Source of the DNA: Viscum album
Taxonomy: Eukaryota > Streptophyta > Magnoliopsida > Santalales > Viscaceae
Reading direction: 5' to 3'
DNA length: 64,000 bases
Assembly (NCBI GenBank): GCA_963277665.1
Contig: OY728120.1
Location: 427,000,138 to 427,064,137, forward strand
Within the stretch, counting starts at the first letter, position 1; each line of letters begins with the position of its first letter. The notes below the pieces were generated by a model, which was not told the DNA's origin, made no database searches, and was given only the letters and a program-made list of their open reading frames with translations. Below are positions 1 through 13,989 of this stretch, one piece after another. Position numbers and translations under genes: made by a program.

Positions 1-373
1 ATTTAGTGTTCAATCATTGACATCAGTAAAAATCACATGTGGTGGTTCATCTCAAAGAAACCAAACCCACCTTCTGATTGGGGATAATCCACTAAAACTA
101 CCTGATTAGGGATAGTAAAATCCTATAACCACATTGGGGGCCTAAACCAAGCATTATATCTTTTCTATTCACTTTATCTTTCTTTTTATATATTTTTATT
201 ATGTAATTTGTTTACGTTATTGTAGTCTTAATGTGGTATCTTTTAGGAGCTTTAATCAAGGCATACACTTCAAAAATTATGTCTGGTTGTCACATTCATT
301 TCCTTGGATTTTCTACCTTTATATTTATATTTTTTTGAGTTCAAATGAGGTTTAGTAAAATAAAAATGTGGGG
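1..373 (+). mobile_element. 3' end of an LTR retrotransposon internal region (truncated by window edge)
   Basis: AT-rich DNA with no readable coding frame, ending in a purine run (AATGTGGGGGAC, about 362-373) directly followed by TGTCAAC. Plant Athila/Tat-type gypsy elements carry a polypurine tract of this kind (AATGTGGGGGA) just before the 3' LTR. I therefore read this as the tail of an element whose body lies left of the window. The assignment rests only on the tract and its position. Confidence 0.35.
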
Positions 374-3340
374 GACTGTCAACCTACTTTTTTCTTCTTG
401 TGCGCTTATCATTTTTTGTTTATTATATTTTTAGGATTTTTGAGCTTTAATGAATATTATTATCACTTTTCACACATCAATTAATTTTGAAAGAGCTGAA
501 ATTATTTTTGAAATAATGTATTTTAAATGAATGTTGATGTGAATTATTTTTCCTTGAAATGAATTTTCATTAATTTTTATGAGTTTTACTGATTTTCAAA
601 ATCCATTCCCAAGAAACACTGACTCAAATTATTTTTCCAATCCCATGAGGTATTATAAACTACTTTGACATATTCTTCTTAATACCCACACTTTATTGAG
701 GGGAACTTGAATTTTGTGTGAGAACCAGAATTTGTGATTTTTCTATTTCGAAACATTGTATTTAATGGAATGTATTTAAAATTATTGAGGCTTCTATTTG
801 ACTGCACACATTTTATCTTAATACCCTCATTTAAATTTTTTCTTTTTTAATCCCTTATATTCCATGAATTTCCTTATAGGTTTAAGCCACATTATAAGCT
901 AATGTTTCCTTACCTACCTGCTGTTTTAGTATTTTTTACATAGATATTTCATGTTTTAGAGTGGGGGAAATGACCATTCTTGTGATTTCATTGGTATGTG
1001 TATCATTTATGGGTGGTTTTAGGTGTGTTTCAATATTTTGTGATTTTGATAATAATATAATTGGTCATGTGTCATCATTTCATTGTTCTTTATTTGTTTC
1101 ATCCATTTTCTCCTTCAAAAAAATGAAAAAAATGGAGAAGATATTGAATTCTTCATTGTACATTTTTTGTGACTCATTTACCTCTCAAAAATAAATTTCA
1201 TTAATTTTAATTCATTTATTGTATTCAATTTTCATCTCACCCTCAATGAAAAAGGAAATAAAATAGAAGGAAAAAAAGAAAATAAAGTTATGCCTTTATA
1301 AAGATTTGTAAAACAGGGAGAACTTAGATGATATCATTCATTATAATCACCTATTGTATCATGTACCATGTCATAAAATATTTTTGTTATTTTTTAACAT
1401 TTTAAATTGGTATTGAGAGTGTAAATTCTTGTGTTTTCACTTGAATTAATCATAAATTGTACTTAAGAGTCCAACTGCCTATTTCTGGCCTGAAACTTTT
1501 TCAATCATTTTCCCACCAATCCTAATCCACATAATCATTTGAACTTTTAATTAAATACCTTATGATTGAATTCATTGTCATGTTTCACTGTGGAAAAATT
1601 ATAATTTTCACAAGCCTATGGTGATACATGTGATTTCCAAGTATGAGCATAACTCTAGATTCAATTTCCCTTGAGTGAAGAGTGACATAAAATTCAATGT
1701 GAGGTAGGTTGCGATTGGGTCATGGAATGATTTATGATGTTTAATAAATTTTAATGATTTAAATAAAAATAATATAGAATTTTTTTTTTCATATATCATG
1801 CATTATGGAATTCTATTTTGGATAAGATCATTGATATTTTATCATTTTTGATTGTTGTGTGGATATTTATTTGAATGTAAGATGATTGATGAGGAGTGAA
1901 ATGTTTAAGAAAGGGGGATTTATGAAGCTAACATTTTCATAAATTTTACACTGTAAATCATTTCTTATAATCCCACCATAGAGTTATTATAGGATCAATG
2001 GTCACGTTTTTAGGTTTTTGTGGTATTTTGAGCTCAAATGCAAAAAATGCTTAAATATGGATATTTAAATGATTTTTATGATAATGGGTTTTTGGTCATA
2101 AAATTTAAATTTTTATTCCAAATTGTGTGATTATATATTTTTTAAAATCCCTGATTTATTTTCTACAGATTCGTCTTTAGGAGTAAAGACGTATTCGATC
2201 ATTTAGAGGCCCGAAAAATCATTTAATATTGGAAATTTTCCTAGAAGATTGCATGGACACCACCTCCATAATAGACACATAAATCGGTATAAAACCCCCA
2301 AAATTGGATGCATATAGATTTAGATGACATATGATTAAATGATCCACATCGATGATGAAGTTAAAGTCAAAATATGCACATTAAAGCATTATCTGAACAC
2401 TCCAAACATGAGGAAGATGTAATGTATCAACATGCAGAAATGGTTCCATTGATTTATTAATTAATAACATCATGACCATGCATCAAAAATGGATCATATT
2501 TTGTCTAGTAATGAGATATTACATGTTGAGAAACATTTATTATGGATGTAAGGATTGAATCGACCGGATTCCATGTCATAATGGCTATGGAATTTGAAGA
2601 ATTTGAATTTGTCCTGTCAAGTGGACAGATTAAATGTCTCGGATTAAATCGGCTATAACTCTTACCTAGGATATATAATATTGATAATATTTTGATAGTG
2701 AATAGAGGATATATTATTCAATGTCTTTTATGAAGAAACAAGTCACAAATTTTTCAATTTAATGCGACATCCACGTTGAACCATTTGGAGAATGATTTTA
2801 GAGAGAATTTTTTCACCTCCTCTACCTCTAAATATGAATCCTCACCCATTCTCAAAGCATTGGAACTTCTATGTGTCCATTTTCCATTTTTATAGCTTAT
2901 TTACATTTTAATATTATTATTCATCTTAAATATATTTATCTCTTCTTCTTAATCTCATTATCAATTTCTTTATCTTTTGTTTTCCACCCCATTATTCTTC
3001 ACTATTATCTATTTTACTCATGATCATGAGTAACTAACCCAAGGAAGTTCCTAAGGGATTAATTCAGTGTTGAAACAAAGTCATTATACATTCATGTTTT
3101 ATGTTTCTTATTTTCTTAGAGTTAGGACTTGGGGATCTTAGTTGGAAAGATGCCTTTGTGTCTCCACTTGCCACCTGAGGCTTAGCTTTCTCTTCTACAA
3201 TATTCTCCATCGATCGAGGAGGTGGATGTGCAGTCTCTCAACGATCGTTGAGTGAATCATATATCCACACCCATAGGTAGAAGAGGGCGTCAATTCATAT
3301 GATGGAACATTATCATTAATTATATTTTACGCTAACAAAT
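374..3340 (+). repeat. Candidate 3' LTR of an Athila/Tat-like element
   Basis: Begins TGTCAACC after a polypurine tract and could end ...CTAACA near 3340, giving TG...CA ends and about 3 kb. A promoter-like AT motif followed by C-rich sequence lies near 2830-2860, and a GC-richer stretch at 3030-3300 resembles the R/U5 part of an LTR. A perfect 8-bp hairpin (CGTCTTTA/TAAAGACG) lies at 2171-2190. The right border is uncertain because no partner LTR is in the window. No protein-coding gene is supported inside it. Confidence 0.33.
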
Positions 3341-3889
3341 AGGCAATAGAGGTTCATTCTGGATAATATCCTCGGAGGATCTCCTTTCCATCTAGCATCA
3401 TTTTGTCTGCATTCATTCTATATACATTATACATTGAATATTTACATCACATTATCTCGAATAATCATTTCAAAAACATAAATTTTATTTAGTTTTATTT
3501 CATAAATGAGAAATATATGAAAAATTGAATTATAAGCAGTGATTGATTGATCGCAAAAGTTCATCAAGATAACGACCTAGGTCAGCCCCTACGCTACACT
3601 TAGCTATAAATATTTTTGAGAGAACGCATGACAATGCTTCATAATAATCCATTAAATTATATAAAATTTAAATTAGTGAGTAGGTATAAGTATAAAAATA
3701 TATAGGATGTGCTGACTAAATAAACAACAACCCGCCCAGGTTGCTAAGGGACACATGATAGCAATACCAACTTCAGCACCCTTCCAGGTATCTATTTTTT
3801 TGTGTAGATCCTCCTGCATTAGGATGGATCACCCAAATTGTTGGAAAATTCTCCCACCGAAGATGAATCACTCAGAAAATACCATTAAA
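3341..3889. other. Decayed repeat DNA, no gene
   Basis: No readable coding frame. The C-rich stretch near 3720-3880 looks like the 3' part of a minus-strand gypsy LTR, because it adjoins the tandem repeats that follow, but no LTR end could be fixed. Confidence 0.3.
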
Positions 3890-4420
3890 ATACATCCTCT
3901 GCAATCAGGCTAACCAAAATCTCACCCTTCGGCATAACTATAATCTAACCCTTAGAAATCATGTGACTGTGCATCTGGACCTCAGGCATCTGACGTAAAA
4001 ATATTACCTTTACTTAGGTATTTAGTTCACCTAGACCTCAGGTGGTACAACAACATGCACCAAGTCCACTATAATTACTAGAATCTCACCCTCAGGCATA
4101 ACTAGATTCTCCCCCTCATGAATCATGTGACTATGCATCTAGGCATCAGGCATATGACATAAACATACAATCTTCTCTTAGTCATTCAGTACCAGTGGAC
4201 CTATCCCTTATGTGGTAAGAAAACATCCACCAAGCCCTCAAGAATCATTATAATATCAACCTCATGAATAACAAAAAAAATCATCCTCAGGTATATTGGA
4301 TTACGCATCTATCCATTAGGCATCATACACAAACAAATAATCTTCCTTTGGAATCATGTACCTATGTTCCATTCCCTCAGGTGGTAGGAAAACATGCACC
4401 AAGCCCTTATGCATCCACAT
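3890..4420. repeat. Tandem repeat, about 170-185 bp unit, three diverged copies
   Basis: Three successive blocks share the same ordered landmarks: CTCAGGCATAACTA, then AATCATGTGACTATGCATCT, then CAGGCATCTGAC, then CTCAGGTGGTA, then ACATGCACCAAG. They begin near 3900, 4085 and 4255. The copies are diverged and carry indels. Tandem blocks of this type are usual in the 3' part of gypsy LTRs, and the reverse complement reads like such an LTR, so a minus-strand LTR is likely. Confidence 0.6.
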
Positions 4421-5939
4421 TAATCACGAGTTGTATCTAGACTAACTCAACATGATAAACATTATTAAAAAAATAGGTATCAATCATATATAAATAACAT
4501 ATGCTAAAAATCTAAGCAATCGAAATCACCAGTCTAGTATATAACCTACCAAATTTATCATCACAAGACACAATGATCAATTTATAAAAAATTACCATTT
4601 TTCAAATTGATTCATTTCAATAATCAATGCCCATAATTATCATTATAATTATCTCAAACCTATTAATTAATCATTCTAACCTAATGTCATTAATATATTA
4701 ATTTACTAGACTAGACAAGGTGATTCTACGATAAGTAATCACACAATTTATTATTATTTTAATTCAAAAATCTAAGCTCATAATCAACAAATTTATCCTA
4801 TTTTGTAGGGATTGAAAGTCAAACACTCTAGGTCTCAATTAAATCCACGGTTGGTGCACATATTAGGTGGCCACAGGTCTCAGTTTCCTTTCCTATGGAT
4901 CCAAAGGGATTCAATGGCAGCTAAAAAAAGATATTATAGTTTAATAGAGGTTATCCGATTTAACTTTTCATGCATACGACATGTCAGTGAGATCAGACAT
5001 GTCACATATACTATAAAAAATTATATTTGATAAAAATTATTTATTTTTGGCCACCCACATCAATTTATTTTTAATTCATTCAACCTCCATGAAGCATATT
5101 AAATATATTCAAGTCATATCATTGAAACAATTTATGCCAACCGTGCTTATTAAATCATTAAAAAATGTGTGGTCATACCACACTAATAAGTTCCATTTAA
5201 ATATATTCATGTAAAATATTTAAGGATGGAAGGCCATCAGGTTATGAAATACCATTCAATTCATTCCATTTACTTAAACAATTCAAGACAATTCATTTAT
5301 CAAGGTTCAAGTTGTACTTAAAAGGTACCAAGGGAAAATAGGGAAAATTCATACATGTGAATTCTATTTTATAAAGAATTCCCAACCATTATGAGGATCT
5401 GGGACAATTAATCAATTATATTAGAGTGGATGATCTATGAAATTATATGGTACATTGGTTACATGAACATTTATAATGAAAAAGGGGAAAATAATTTCAT
5501 AACCTCAACGAATTCCAGGTTTCAACATACTATATACAAAACCATTACATCAAGGAATAGAAAGAGAACCAGGGTAATATAGTAGTAGATAAAAAAATTA
5601 TAATCGCTAATGTTTAGCTTGACGATAAAACAACTTCATGGGAGAGGTTTTATTTCTAAATCATGAAAATTTTCATAAAACACTTCATTTATTATATTTA
5701 ATGTTTCATTCATGAATATAATCAATTCTCATCTAAGTAACATTAAATCTAAAAAAGTGAACTCCATTAATTAAAATCTAAGGTTGCTGCGATGGGTAAA
5801 TTAATTAATTCATTTATAAAATTAAATGGTAAGTAAAGGGATCCTACCTCATGAATTAGACCAATCTAGCACTTGACTGTTGACATATATGGTGGTGACC
5901 ACTCGAAACTTCCTCACACTCCCACACACATACACTCAA

Positions 5940-6050
5940 ATACACACACACACACACACAACCTTTAATCCAAAGCACGTATTCCCCACTCTATAAGGGA
6001 ATAAATAAGAGTACTATATATATATATATTCTTATGTATGTGTGTGTGTT
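5940..6050. repeat. Microsatellites (CA)n, (AT)n and (TG)n
   Basis: About ten CA units end near 5961. Near 6014-6030 there is an AT run, followed at 6036-6050 by a short TG run. Confidence 0.85.
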
Positions 6051-6675
6051 CCTTCGAAGACATTCTAAACCCACTATAATAAAATACACGAGACTCAAAA
6101 CATTTAACTACCCTAAAGAAAAGGTTCGAGACAACATAGTGAAAGTAAAACCCTACCTCAGATTGCAGTGGAAACCTGAAATGACTATGACAAGTTCCAC
6201 ACACATAAAGAAAACTTCCAGCGCCAAAAATATTACAAAAATCCCCAAAAATAAACTGAGTGAAAATGCCGAATGATGGAAACCTTGCCCAAAAATTATG
6301 ATGGTTGGTCTAAGGAGATCCAAACTTCTTTTCCTTCAACAGTGGTTTCCAGAACACACATCAAGGGGTCTCGGTAGAGGCACTACATTCCCTATGATTA
6401 GAGGAAACAATAAAATCGGATTACCCCTTTTACCCAAGGATTGGATGAACCGCACTGGGTGACGGGGTGACAAAAAGCAGTTGGAAACAGAGAGTATAAA
6501 GAGTGGAATATCATACCTTGATGGATCAAAGAGATTTCAGTGGAAAATTTGGGTGAACATGGCACACATGGGATGCCATGAATAGGGGGTGTTATGCGCC
6601 ATAAGGTTTGTCTAGAGGGGTCGTGCGAGAGGGTAAGGGATATGGGGACCCCTTAGGTCTTCTTAAAATTACAAA

Positions 6676-6722
6676 ATAATAATAATAATAATAATCATCA
6701 TCATCATCATCATCATAATATT
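6676..6722. repeat. Compound trinucleotide microsatellite (AAT)n(CAT)n
   Basis: Uninterrupted AAT units pass directly into CAT units, followed by an AT-rich run. Confidence 0.85.
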
Positions 6723-7878
6723 ACTATTATTATTAATATAATTATTAAAACATTTTTTTATTTCTCCATTTTATTTTCATTTTAATTTTAATTTAAATAA
6801 TTTAAATTGATTAATTAAAACACATATCTGTGTTCCATCTCTTAGAAATTTTTTCTAAACCCCGATCTCCAAAAAATCCCATTCATTAAATGAAAAAAGT
6901 TCAAATTCTTTTTGATTTTGTTTGGCTCAAAACATGAGATTTTACAGTGACCGAGAAACTAGTGAGAATTGTGGATTCCTAGATAAATGTGATTTAAGTA
7001 AATTAAACTACATTAGTTTGTGTCCTTTGGAATCTCAATAATTTTGATCATGTGACATGGAAGTAAATTTCTTGGGAGGATGTGCAGTATCCACACTTAT
7101 TCCTTGATCGGGCTATAGTTTGGCTTTATGAGGGTGGCAAGTTTTCATGGACGGGATAAGTTTCACCCACATGGTGTTATTTGGATGAACCATATATTTT
7201 TTTGTCTTACTAGATTTATATAGATATCCCAAGTGTTCTCCATGAAAATTGAGGGTTTTGGTTTGAATATGGAGGCACATCATTTGAGCATGGTTACAAG
7301 AAAATGTGGACCAATCCAATAATAATCGTGTGACCTAGACTATGGTGCTATCCAGGCCACATAGATAGGTGCATGTAAATGCGACACTATAGGTAAACCA
7401 TGTATCACCCCCTTCTCTTGGATAGTGGTTTTTTATGGTTGGTGCATGATCTTAAAGACAGTGTATCCAAACGGTGCGGTCTACTAGATTCTTAAAAAAT
7501 TGAAATTCTAATTATACCCCTCCCTAATTGGAACCCTCTAACACTCCTATCTCACCCCATTTGACCTTATTTGGCATTATGTTTATGTACCCACCTCCTC
7601 CACTCCCTATTGGATTTATTTTGGGGTGATTTAAGGTTGATTCCTCCATGAAACTCTATGTAAGTCCCTCATCACTTCTTCTCTTCCTTTCCCATGATCT
7701 TATCTCTCTTCCTACATAGTTTATCTCTTCTCTAGTAGTGACGTGGACCGATAATGGATTTAATCTCATTTAATTGGGTTTTATTATTATGGTTTTTGTG
7801 TTTTATTACATTTTTAGGGGTTTCTCTTGTTTTATCTTGTAGTTTCTAACCAGGTTTGGGTAATTTCAAGTAAATGGT

Positions 7879-9890
7879 ATTGGACTTGGTGCCCCATAAC
7901 CAACTTCTTTGTACTTTATGATAACCGGTATTCATAGTTTTGAGTATTAATAATCTCCTTATCACATCATGATTGTTCTTCTATATAACATAACATCCAA
8001 TAATATCCTATGTATAACTATAGCACAAAAAGGTCATAATAATTTCTCTACTGTGATGAGAAACTAGATGTGCTATGACTGTATTCTTAAAAATGTTTTA
8101 TTTAAATGGATTATATAATTTTAGGGACAGAAATGATACAGTTTATTAAGGGTGGAGACTCAAAGGACATTGAGGCACATTTTCATAGTGTATGTCCTTT
8201 GTAATATATAGTGAGGGATATTATGAGAACATGAACCAGTAGTAAGAAGTACACATTTATATGTGTAATTATATTTTCGTATCTATAGAATTGTGTATGG
8301 TCCTTAGACATTATGATTATTATTAATGATTTTTATAAGTCATTTAATTTGATGTATTGATGAAAAATGCGACGTCATATGTTCACAGTGAGGTATGATA
8401 TGTTTTGTGTGTCAAGAGTGATATTTTATTAATTAATAATGATATAAAGGATTTTTACCATTTTTATTTAATAGAATTTTATATCTTAGTCTAATTGATG
8501 GAAATTATAAATTCTATGTAAGTCCATATCCATGGTGTTCTATAGGAAAGTACATCTTCTGTAAATTCAAATAAAGAGGCATTGAGCATGTAGGTTGATG
8601 GCACAAACTTGCAACCTATTTTATTTGAGATATCATAATAAAGGGATTATATTACACAGTGAGAATATGTATGATGTATTATTTCCTTAAAACATTAACA
8701 TATCTCTCTATGGGTTCCTGGTCTTGTTGTTATATGTTGACCACATGCTTTAGGCTGCTTTACCTAATCTCACTAAGAAAGTATCCTAGCAGGTCACACA
8801 TTAAGTGTATCTAGAGTATTAGATAAAAAATATATTATTATATATTATTTAAATGGTTTAATAAATATTATGACCTCATATGGTTTAATTATTATTTATG
8901 TTTTCTTGATCACATTTTTTTCATCACTGGTTATTCATGATAATATTATTTGATCATAATATCATGTAAATATTTATTTTCTATTTAGTGAATTTAATAT
9001 CTATTTATTTATTGGAAAATAATGTAGTGATATTTAGTTATTGAATAAATATTCATTATTAAAGGTCCAACAAAATTTTTGAAGGAATGGAAGACTGTGT
9101 TTAGTGGTCTATTAAGAAATAATATATATTGAATATGATTTGAACAATCAATATTTAATTTAATTCATGAGTTTATAGCATTTCAAGAAATAATAATACT
9201 ATTATTATTATAGACATTGGGTTTTTTAGGGTTTAAATAAATAATATAGGGAACTCATTTAATTATTTATTTCTAATCCTAGAGGTATATAAACCATATT
9301 ATATTGTTTTTCAAGAGATCCAATTCAATTCTTTGTTTGTGCACATAGAAATCTATAGAATCCCCTTGAATCCCTTTAGAGCTCCCTTCTCCAAGAATAA
9401 TCCAAAGAATATAGAGAAAACTTCTTCAAGCTTCCACTATCAAGTCAAGAGAGTTCAAACAAAATCATGTGAAAGTATCTCTCTGGGTGATCCAAGGAGA
9501 ACGATGAAGACAGTAGGATCGACCGTGATTGCACCCGAAGATTGCTAACACGAAATTCAGTGATTTTTGGAACATGTGTGGATCACTGCTAGAGAGAATA
9601 TATTCTCAATTACTACAATGAAAATATAGTACGATATAGATCCATTGTCAGACCCATCAATAAATAATGAATTTATCCCATGATAATTCATTATTACTTA
9701 AATCAATTATAAATATTATGTGATAATCCTATTATTGGGACTATAATTTAATCTATTTAAAATATTATTTTATTTAAATTTGTTTATTATGGTTTTTATC
9801 ATCATGTTGGTCTTAGATTAATCATTGATTCTAAAAAAAGAAAAGTTGGACATAACCCATGACACACTTACTCTATGCCTGAATCCTACA
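7879..9890 (+). repeat. 5' LTR of the copia element
   Basis: Matches the segment at 17792-19778 in order. Shared landmarks include the CTTTATGATAAC stretch near the start, the GGGGTGGAGACTCA segment (8151 versus 18063), the TTTGTGCACA region (9339 versus 19225) and TAGATCCATTGTCAGA near the end (9639 versus 19522). Divergence is large, with many indels, which indicates an old insertion. Confidence 0.75.
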
Positions 9891-9897
9891 AATGGTA

Positions 9898-9908
9898 TCA
9901 TTGTAGGG
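9898..9908 (+). promoter_or_regulatory. Primer-binding site remnant (initiator Met tRNA type)
   Basis: TGGTATCA followed by TTG lies a few bases after the LTR end. It matches the start of the plant initiator-Met tRNA primer site TGGTATCAGAG, with later bases mutated. Confidence 0.5.
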
Positions 9909-10683
9909 TCACAAAATTATTTATAATTATTTCAAGATTTCTGATTGTTTTACATAATTTTAATTTAGTTTTTAATTCATTTTTAATCATTATTAAATAG
10001 GAATTGAGCTATCTACTTCTTCATCTTAATTTCTTATTAATATAATTAAATCAATTTATTGTATGAATGAAATTAATTCTATAAATTTATCTAGAGGTTC
10101 CGATAAATCTTGTTAGTTAACCCAAGAGTACACATCATGTATCCCAGAGGTACACACCGTATAATAGTGTTTAAGGAATCAAAAATTAATTCAGAATGAA
10201 TTCAAGGTTTATGAATTTATTAAATGTAGTGAATTTAATTATACACTGTGTGTTGACTAGGCTAATCCAGTGCATGGTCAGCTGGAGTACACACCATGTA
10301 ACTTCTGTACATGGCATGTAGTCCTTAGTCACAGATTGGTTGATTATCTTCTTACACAATCCACTTGACTAGCGACTATGTAACTCAGAGACCACCCACT
10401 GTGTACCCCATGTACACATTGTTTACTCCAATATTTTCCATAGCACAATTTCCTGTAGAGTCCCTAGGTATGTTCCTTGGATAGACGGTGAGAATAGTAC
10501 ACATCATGCAGCTGGCTTTTACACACTGTGTACTTATACTAAATTATGAAAAATTAAAAATTAATCTTCCATACTATGAAAACCAGATCAACATGTTTTT
10601 TCATGTGGCCATTAAGTTGATGGGATACATTATCTGATAGTTGAATATATATATATATAAGTGACTAATTAATTTATTCAAAA
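9909..10683 (+). other. Copia leader or inserted DNA with GTACAC...TGTAC palindromes
   Basis: No coding frame. Between about 10,125 and 10,545 the sequence repeatedly shows short imperfect palindromes of the type GTACACnnnATGTAC and CACTGTGTAC, about eight times. The same motif class recurs in the gypsy element at 54.2-57.4 kb. Confidence 0.5.
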
Positions 10684-12233
10684 TGTTAGGATTTACATAT
10701 CATGTATAAGTCATGTTACAATTATTACTATACACATTGAAGCATTGTGTTGGGACCAAGTTGGATAGAGAATAAATTATGAATACTTTTCTATTACAAA
10801 GTATTGTCTTTTTTTTGACAAAGAAGATACATCAAATACTTTTGTAAAGAACATGGAAAATCAAACGATGATTTACTGATATGTATTTCACAAATATCAT
10901 AATTCAAAAGAACTTCTAATGAAAGCCTTATTATGGAAAGGGAGAGAAATGATGATTCCAGTCATATACAGTTTTGATTTTATGGAATGATGCCACTAGA
11001 TGATAGGGATGTTTTAGTACTTCCCATTGAAATTGTGATGTGGTAAAGATGATCTATAAAAGGATATATATCACAATAGTGGAATTAATGACGAAATATG
11101 AAAAAATGGTTATGTAATTAAGGGAAGAGAACCATGAAAATGGAATGGATGATCTGTAGGCCGCACAAAATAACGTTTTAAGATTGATTCATTTCCCAGT
11201 GTTTGCCAAATTTTAGGGCCTGAAAATCGGGAGATAAAGAAATGTGTTTTTGGAAAAGGATGTTGTGAGAAATTTGGAAGATGACTTGGTATATTATGTG
11301 AAAGTGGAGTTCCATGATTCGAACATCCAAATATGGAAAATGAGAGGCTTGGGTGAAATATTTGGTTTTGCACGCAACATTTGTTTTTGCACACAAGATT
11401 GATGGGAGTTTGGAATCCTGCACGCAAGGAATGATTCGATGTGAAATCATTGAAAAATGGAAAATAAATGAATTGAGAAAAAGATTCAAGAAGTTCGTGA
11501 AAGTTGAGTCATGCATGAAAGGGACTTACACACCCAATGCGACATCAAATGGGGTTTTGCGCGACGTGTCTAGATATTTCATGAAACATTGGGTTTTTTT
11601 ACATGTAGGGGTCGAAAAGGTCTATAAATTAGAGGAGACCCCCTCAAAATTTGTGTACTCGACACCTATCGAAATCCCGAGCTCTGAGGTGCGGAAATTT
11701 ATTAAGAAAAGTTTAGTGCGCAAAATAAATAGAGTTGCGCACAAGAAAGAGAAGTTGAACACAAGAAGTGAGTTGTGCGCAAGATTGATGTTGTTCGCTA
11801 GAGGTGTTCCACAACAGAAGTAAAATATTGTCTGTGTGGAATAAAAGTTACAGACATGAAGATTAATAAGGTGTGTGAAAGATTTGGGTTATTCGCACAT
11901 ATTCAGTTGTGCATAAGGTAGTTCTTACCGTCTTCTGGGTAAGAAAGTGAAGATTTTAACTTCATAGAATACACCGGTTCAATTGTAAAGAAGCAATGAA
12001 ATACTGTAATTCCCTATTTGCGCTAAGTGGGTGCATATACACTTTAAGATTGTATTCCAAGAGATACACTAGTGTAAGGGTATATCCTACTCATTTTATT
12101 CCACATCAATGGATTGTTTTCTAGTGGATTGTGTTGTAATGGATTGTTTCTGTACCATACCAATGTCGTAATTACTCTTGTTGAGTAGTGAACATTGTAA
12201 ATAGTGTTTTAATATGGTTGTGTGTGTTCAGCA
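10684..12233 (+). repeat. Dispersed LTR-like repeat, copy 1 (possibly a copia SIRE-like solo LTR)
   Basis: Begins TGTTAGGA like copy 2 at 51,821 and matches it in patches: a TTTTTTTTGACAAA run, CCAGTGTTT-CCAAAT..GGGCCT, and a TATA box (TATAAAT, 11623-11629) followed by GACCCCCTCA. Copies of a TGCGCACAAGAT-like motif crowd the stretch upstream of the TATA box. The 3' part, with repeated GTGGATTGT near 12,110-12,150, resembles the U5 of SIRE/Maximus copia LTRs. The right end is approximate. The 156-codon frame at 11353-11823 runs through the TATA box and motif array and is not a credible gene. Confidence 0.5.
11623..11629 (+). promoter_or_regulatory. LTR TATA box
   Basis: TATAAAT about 18 bp before a conserved GACCCCCTCA segment. 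The same arrangement occurs in copy 2 at 52,683. Confidence 0.5.
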
Positions 12234-13989
12234 TAAAAGGAAATATTTAATAGGAAGCTAATGTTGTTTCAAAAAGAAGGAAACATAAAAAGAAAAAGAC
12301 ATAACTGATTCACCGCCTCCCCATATCAATGTTACATAGATCTTGATTTGGAACTTCACATTGCACACTACATTAAAAAAACGAATCATGTAAATTTTGT
12401 GATAATTAAGTTAGTAGTTCATGTCATGATATAATATGATAAGTTGTGCATTCCACATGTCACAAGAGTAAGCAGTTTAAAAGTATAATACTTTTTGGGA
12501 AGTTCGAATAGGTACGCATCATGTTTCCTCCAAGATAATTCTTTTTATATTGTACAAAGTTAATTTTAAATTAATTAATTTAATTTTTTTTAAATTATGA
12601 TTGATGAGATTATCATATAAATTTAGATGAGAATTAATATAAAATAATTGATTAATTAAATAAGAAAATTAATTGATGTGATCATGATTTATCAGAAATA
12701 AGAATGATTAAAAATTGATTAATAATTTTTTTATATGTTTAATTATTTACATTCATATGGATGATCCTGATCTTAGACCAAAATATTTAATGTGATTGGT
12801 TTCTTTAATATTATTATTAAATTAAATTGTTGGCCTACGAGCCATGTCTCCTATTAATTTGCAAGGGAATGTATGTCTGGGGTTTCTTTTATATAAACTA
12901 TTTCCCCACACCTGTGTGTGAGTAAAATCATATGTAATATATGGATATACCATTATATTGGAGGTGGATCTAGTTTGGAGCTGAGCAGAAACCAATCCAA
13001 GAGAGATACATAGGTTGACATGTGGAAAATTACGACCAAAACCATAAATGGTTCATTGTGTATTTTCCTAGGTCTACTGTTAGTTTATCATCCATTGGAA
13101 AAACTAACCATTAGTAAAATTTCATCATCATACCACTTTATCATTTTATTTCTACCAAGTTTCATGGTTATTTCATGAAGTATGTTTTGTCACAATCACC
13201 TGAATTAATGAATTAACAAACATGAAATATAGAACTAAAATAAATCGGATTATTCATAAATATTATCTAATATAAGGTTAATCACTTATGTAAATCCATA
13301 TAATATTAACAAGAATGTAATAAACATAATAATTGTAAATTTATGAATAAATATAAAAGTATTAAATTAAATTTATTATGTTAGAATAGCCATCCCCTAC
13401 TTCTGTTAAAATCAAACCACAGTTCAAAGTGAAAGACCAGCCAATGTTGGGGTGCTTTCAATTATCCAGGAATCCAAACATGATGTTTTGGTTTTACATA
13501 ACTTACCTCAAAATAAAGGGTTGACCTCCAATTTAGTAAATGGTGTTATTGGGAGGGATGGGTTGAGTAAATCGATTTTAATGATTTTAGGATTAGGGAG
13601 TCAACACAAAAGATCAAGGAATTGTGAGTTAATGAAACTGGAAGTGGGAATGGCTACCTAAACCCTTTAAATTGCTTGACCATCCAATGTTTGGGTACTG
13701 AGAAAGGGTATATCAACCCTTTACACTAGAATGACCAATAAATAGGATATTCTGAACCCAATAGTGGGGGATATTGGGGTTCGATAAAATAGTGTGAGAT
13801 TAATAAATATAATATTTTTTTTCCAAAATTCAATTAGATAATGTACTAAAACATTTATCATCTCATTTATAGAAATTTATATAAAATTTCTTCAAAAATA
13901 TCACTATAAACACTACGTGAGAAGGATAACCTTCTCACTAGACCAAATTTCCATGAATGGAAAAAGATATTTTGTGTTATCCTATGATA
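12234..13989 (+). other. AT-rich DNA inside the copia element, no gene
   Basis: No supported gene. A TATA-like TTTTATATAAAC at about 12,888 followed by C-rich sequence suggests another decayed LTR fragment near 12.8-13.0 kb. The 69-codon frame at 13452-13661 has no recognisable domain. Confidence 0.4.

Larger units (their letters stand above)
4421..7878. other. Intergenic, LTR-like decayed DNA with microsatellites
   Basis: No credible gene. It contains a (CA)n tract at about 5940-5961, an (AT)n/(TG)n stretch at about 6014-6050, and a compound (AAT)n(CAT)n microsatellite at about 6676-6720. The part at 5840-6660 reads like the reverse complement of a gypsy LTR. The part at 7500-7860 is C/T-rich and resembles a plus-strand LTR leader. 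The 60-80-codon open frames here lack any recognisable domain. Confidence 0.4.

Noticed and set aside
11353..11823. 156-codon open frame
   Set aside because: Runs through the TATA box and motif array of an LTR-like repeat; no domain and no counterpart in copy 2.
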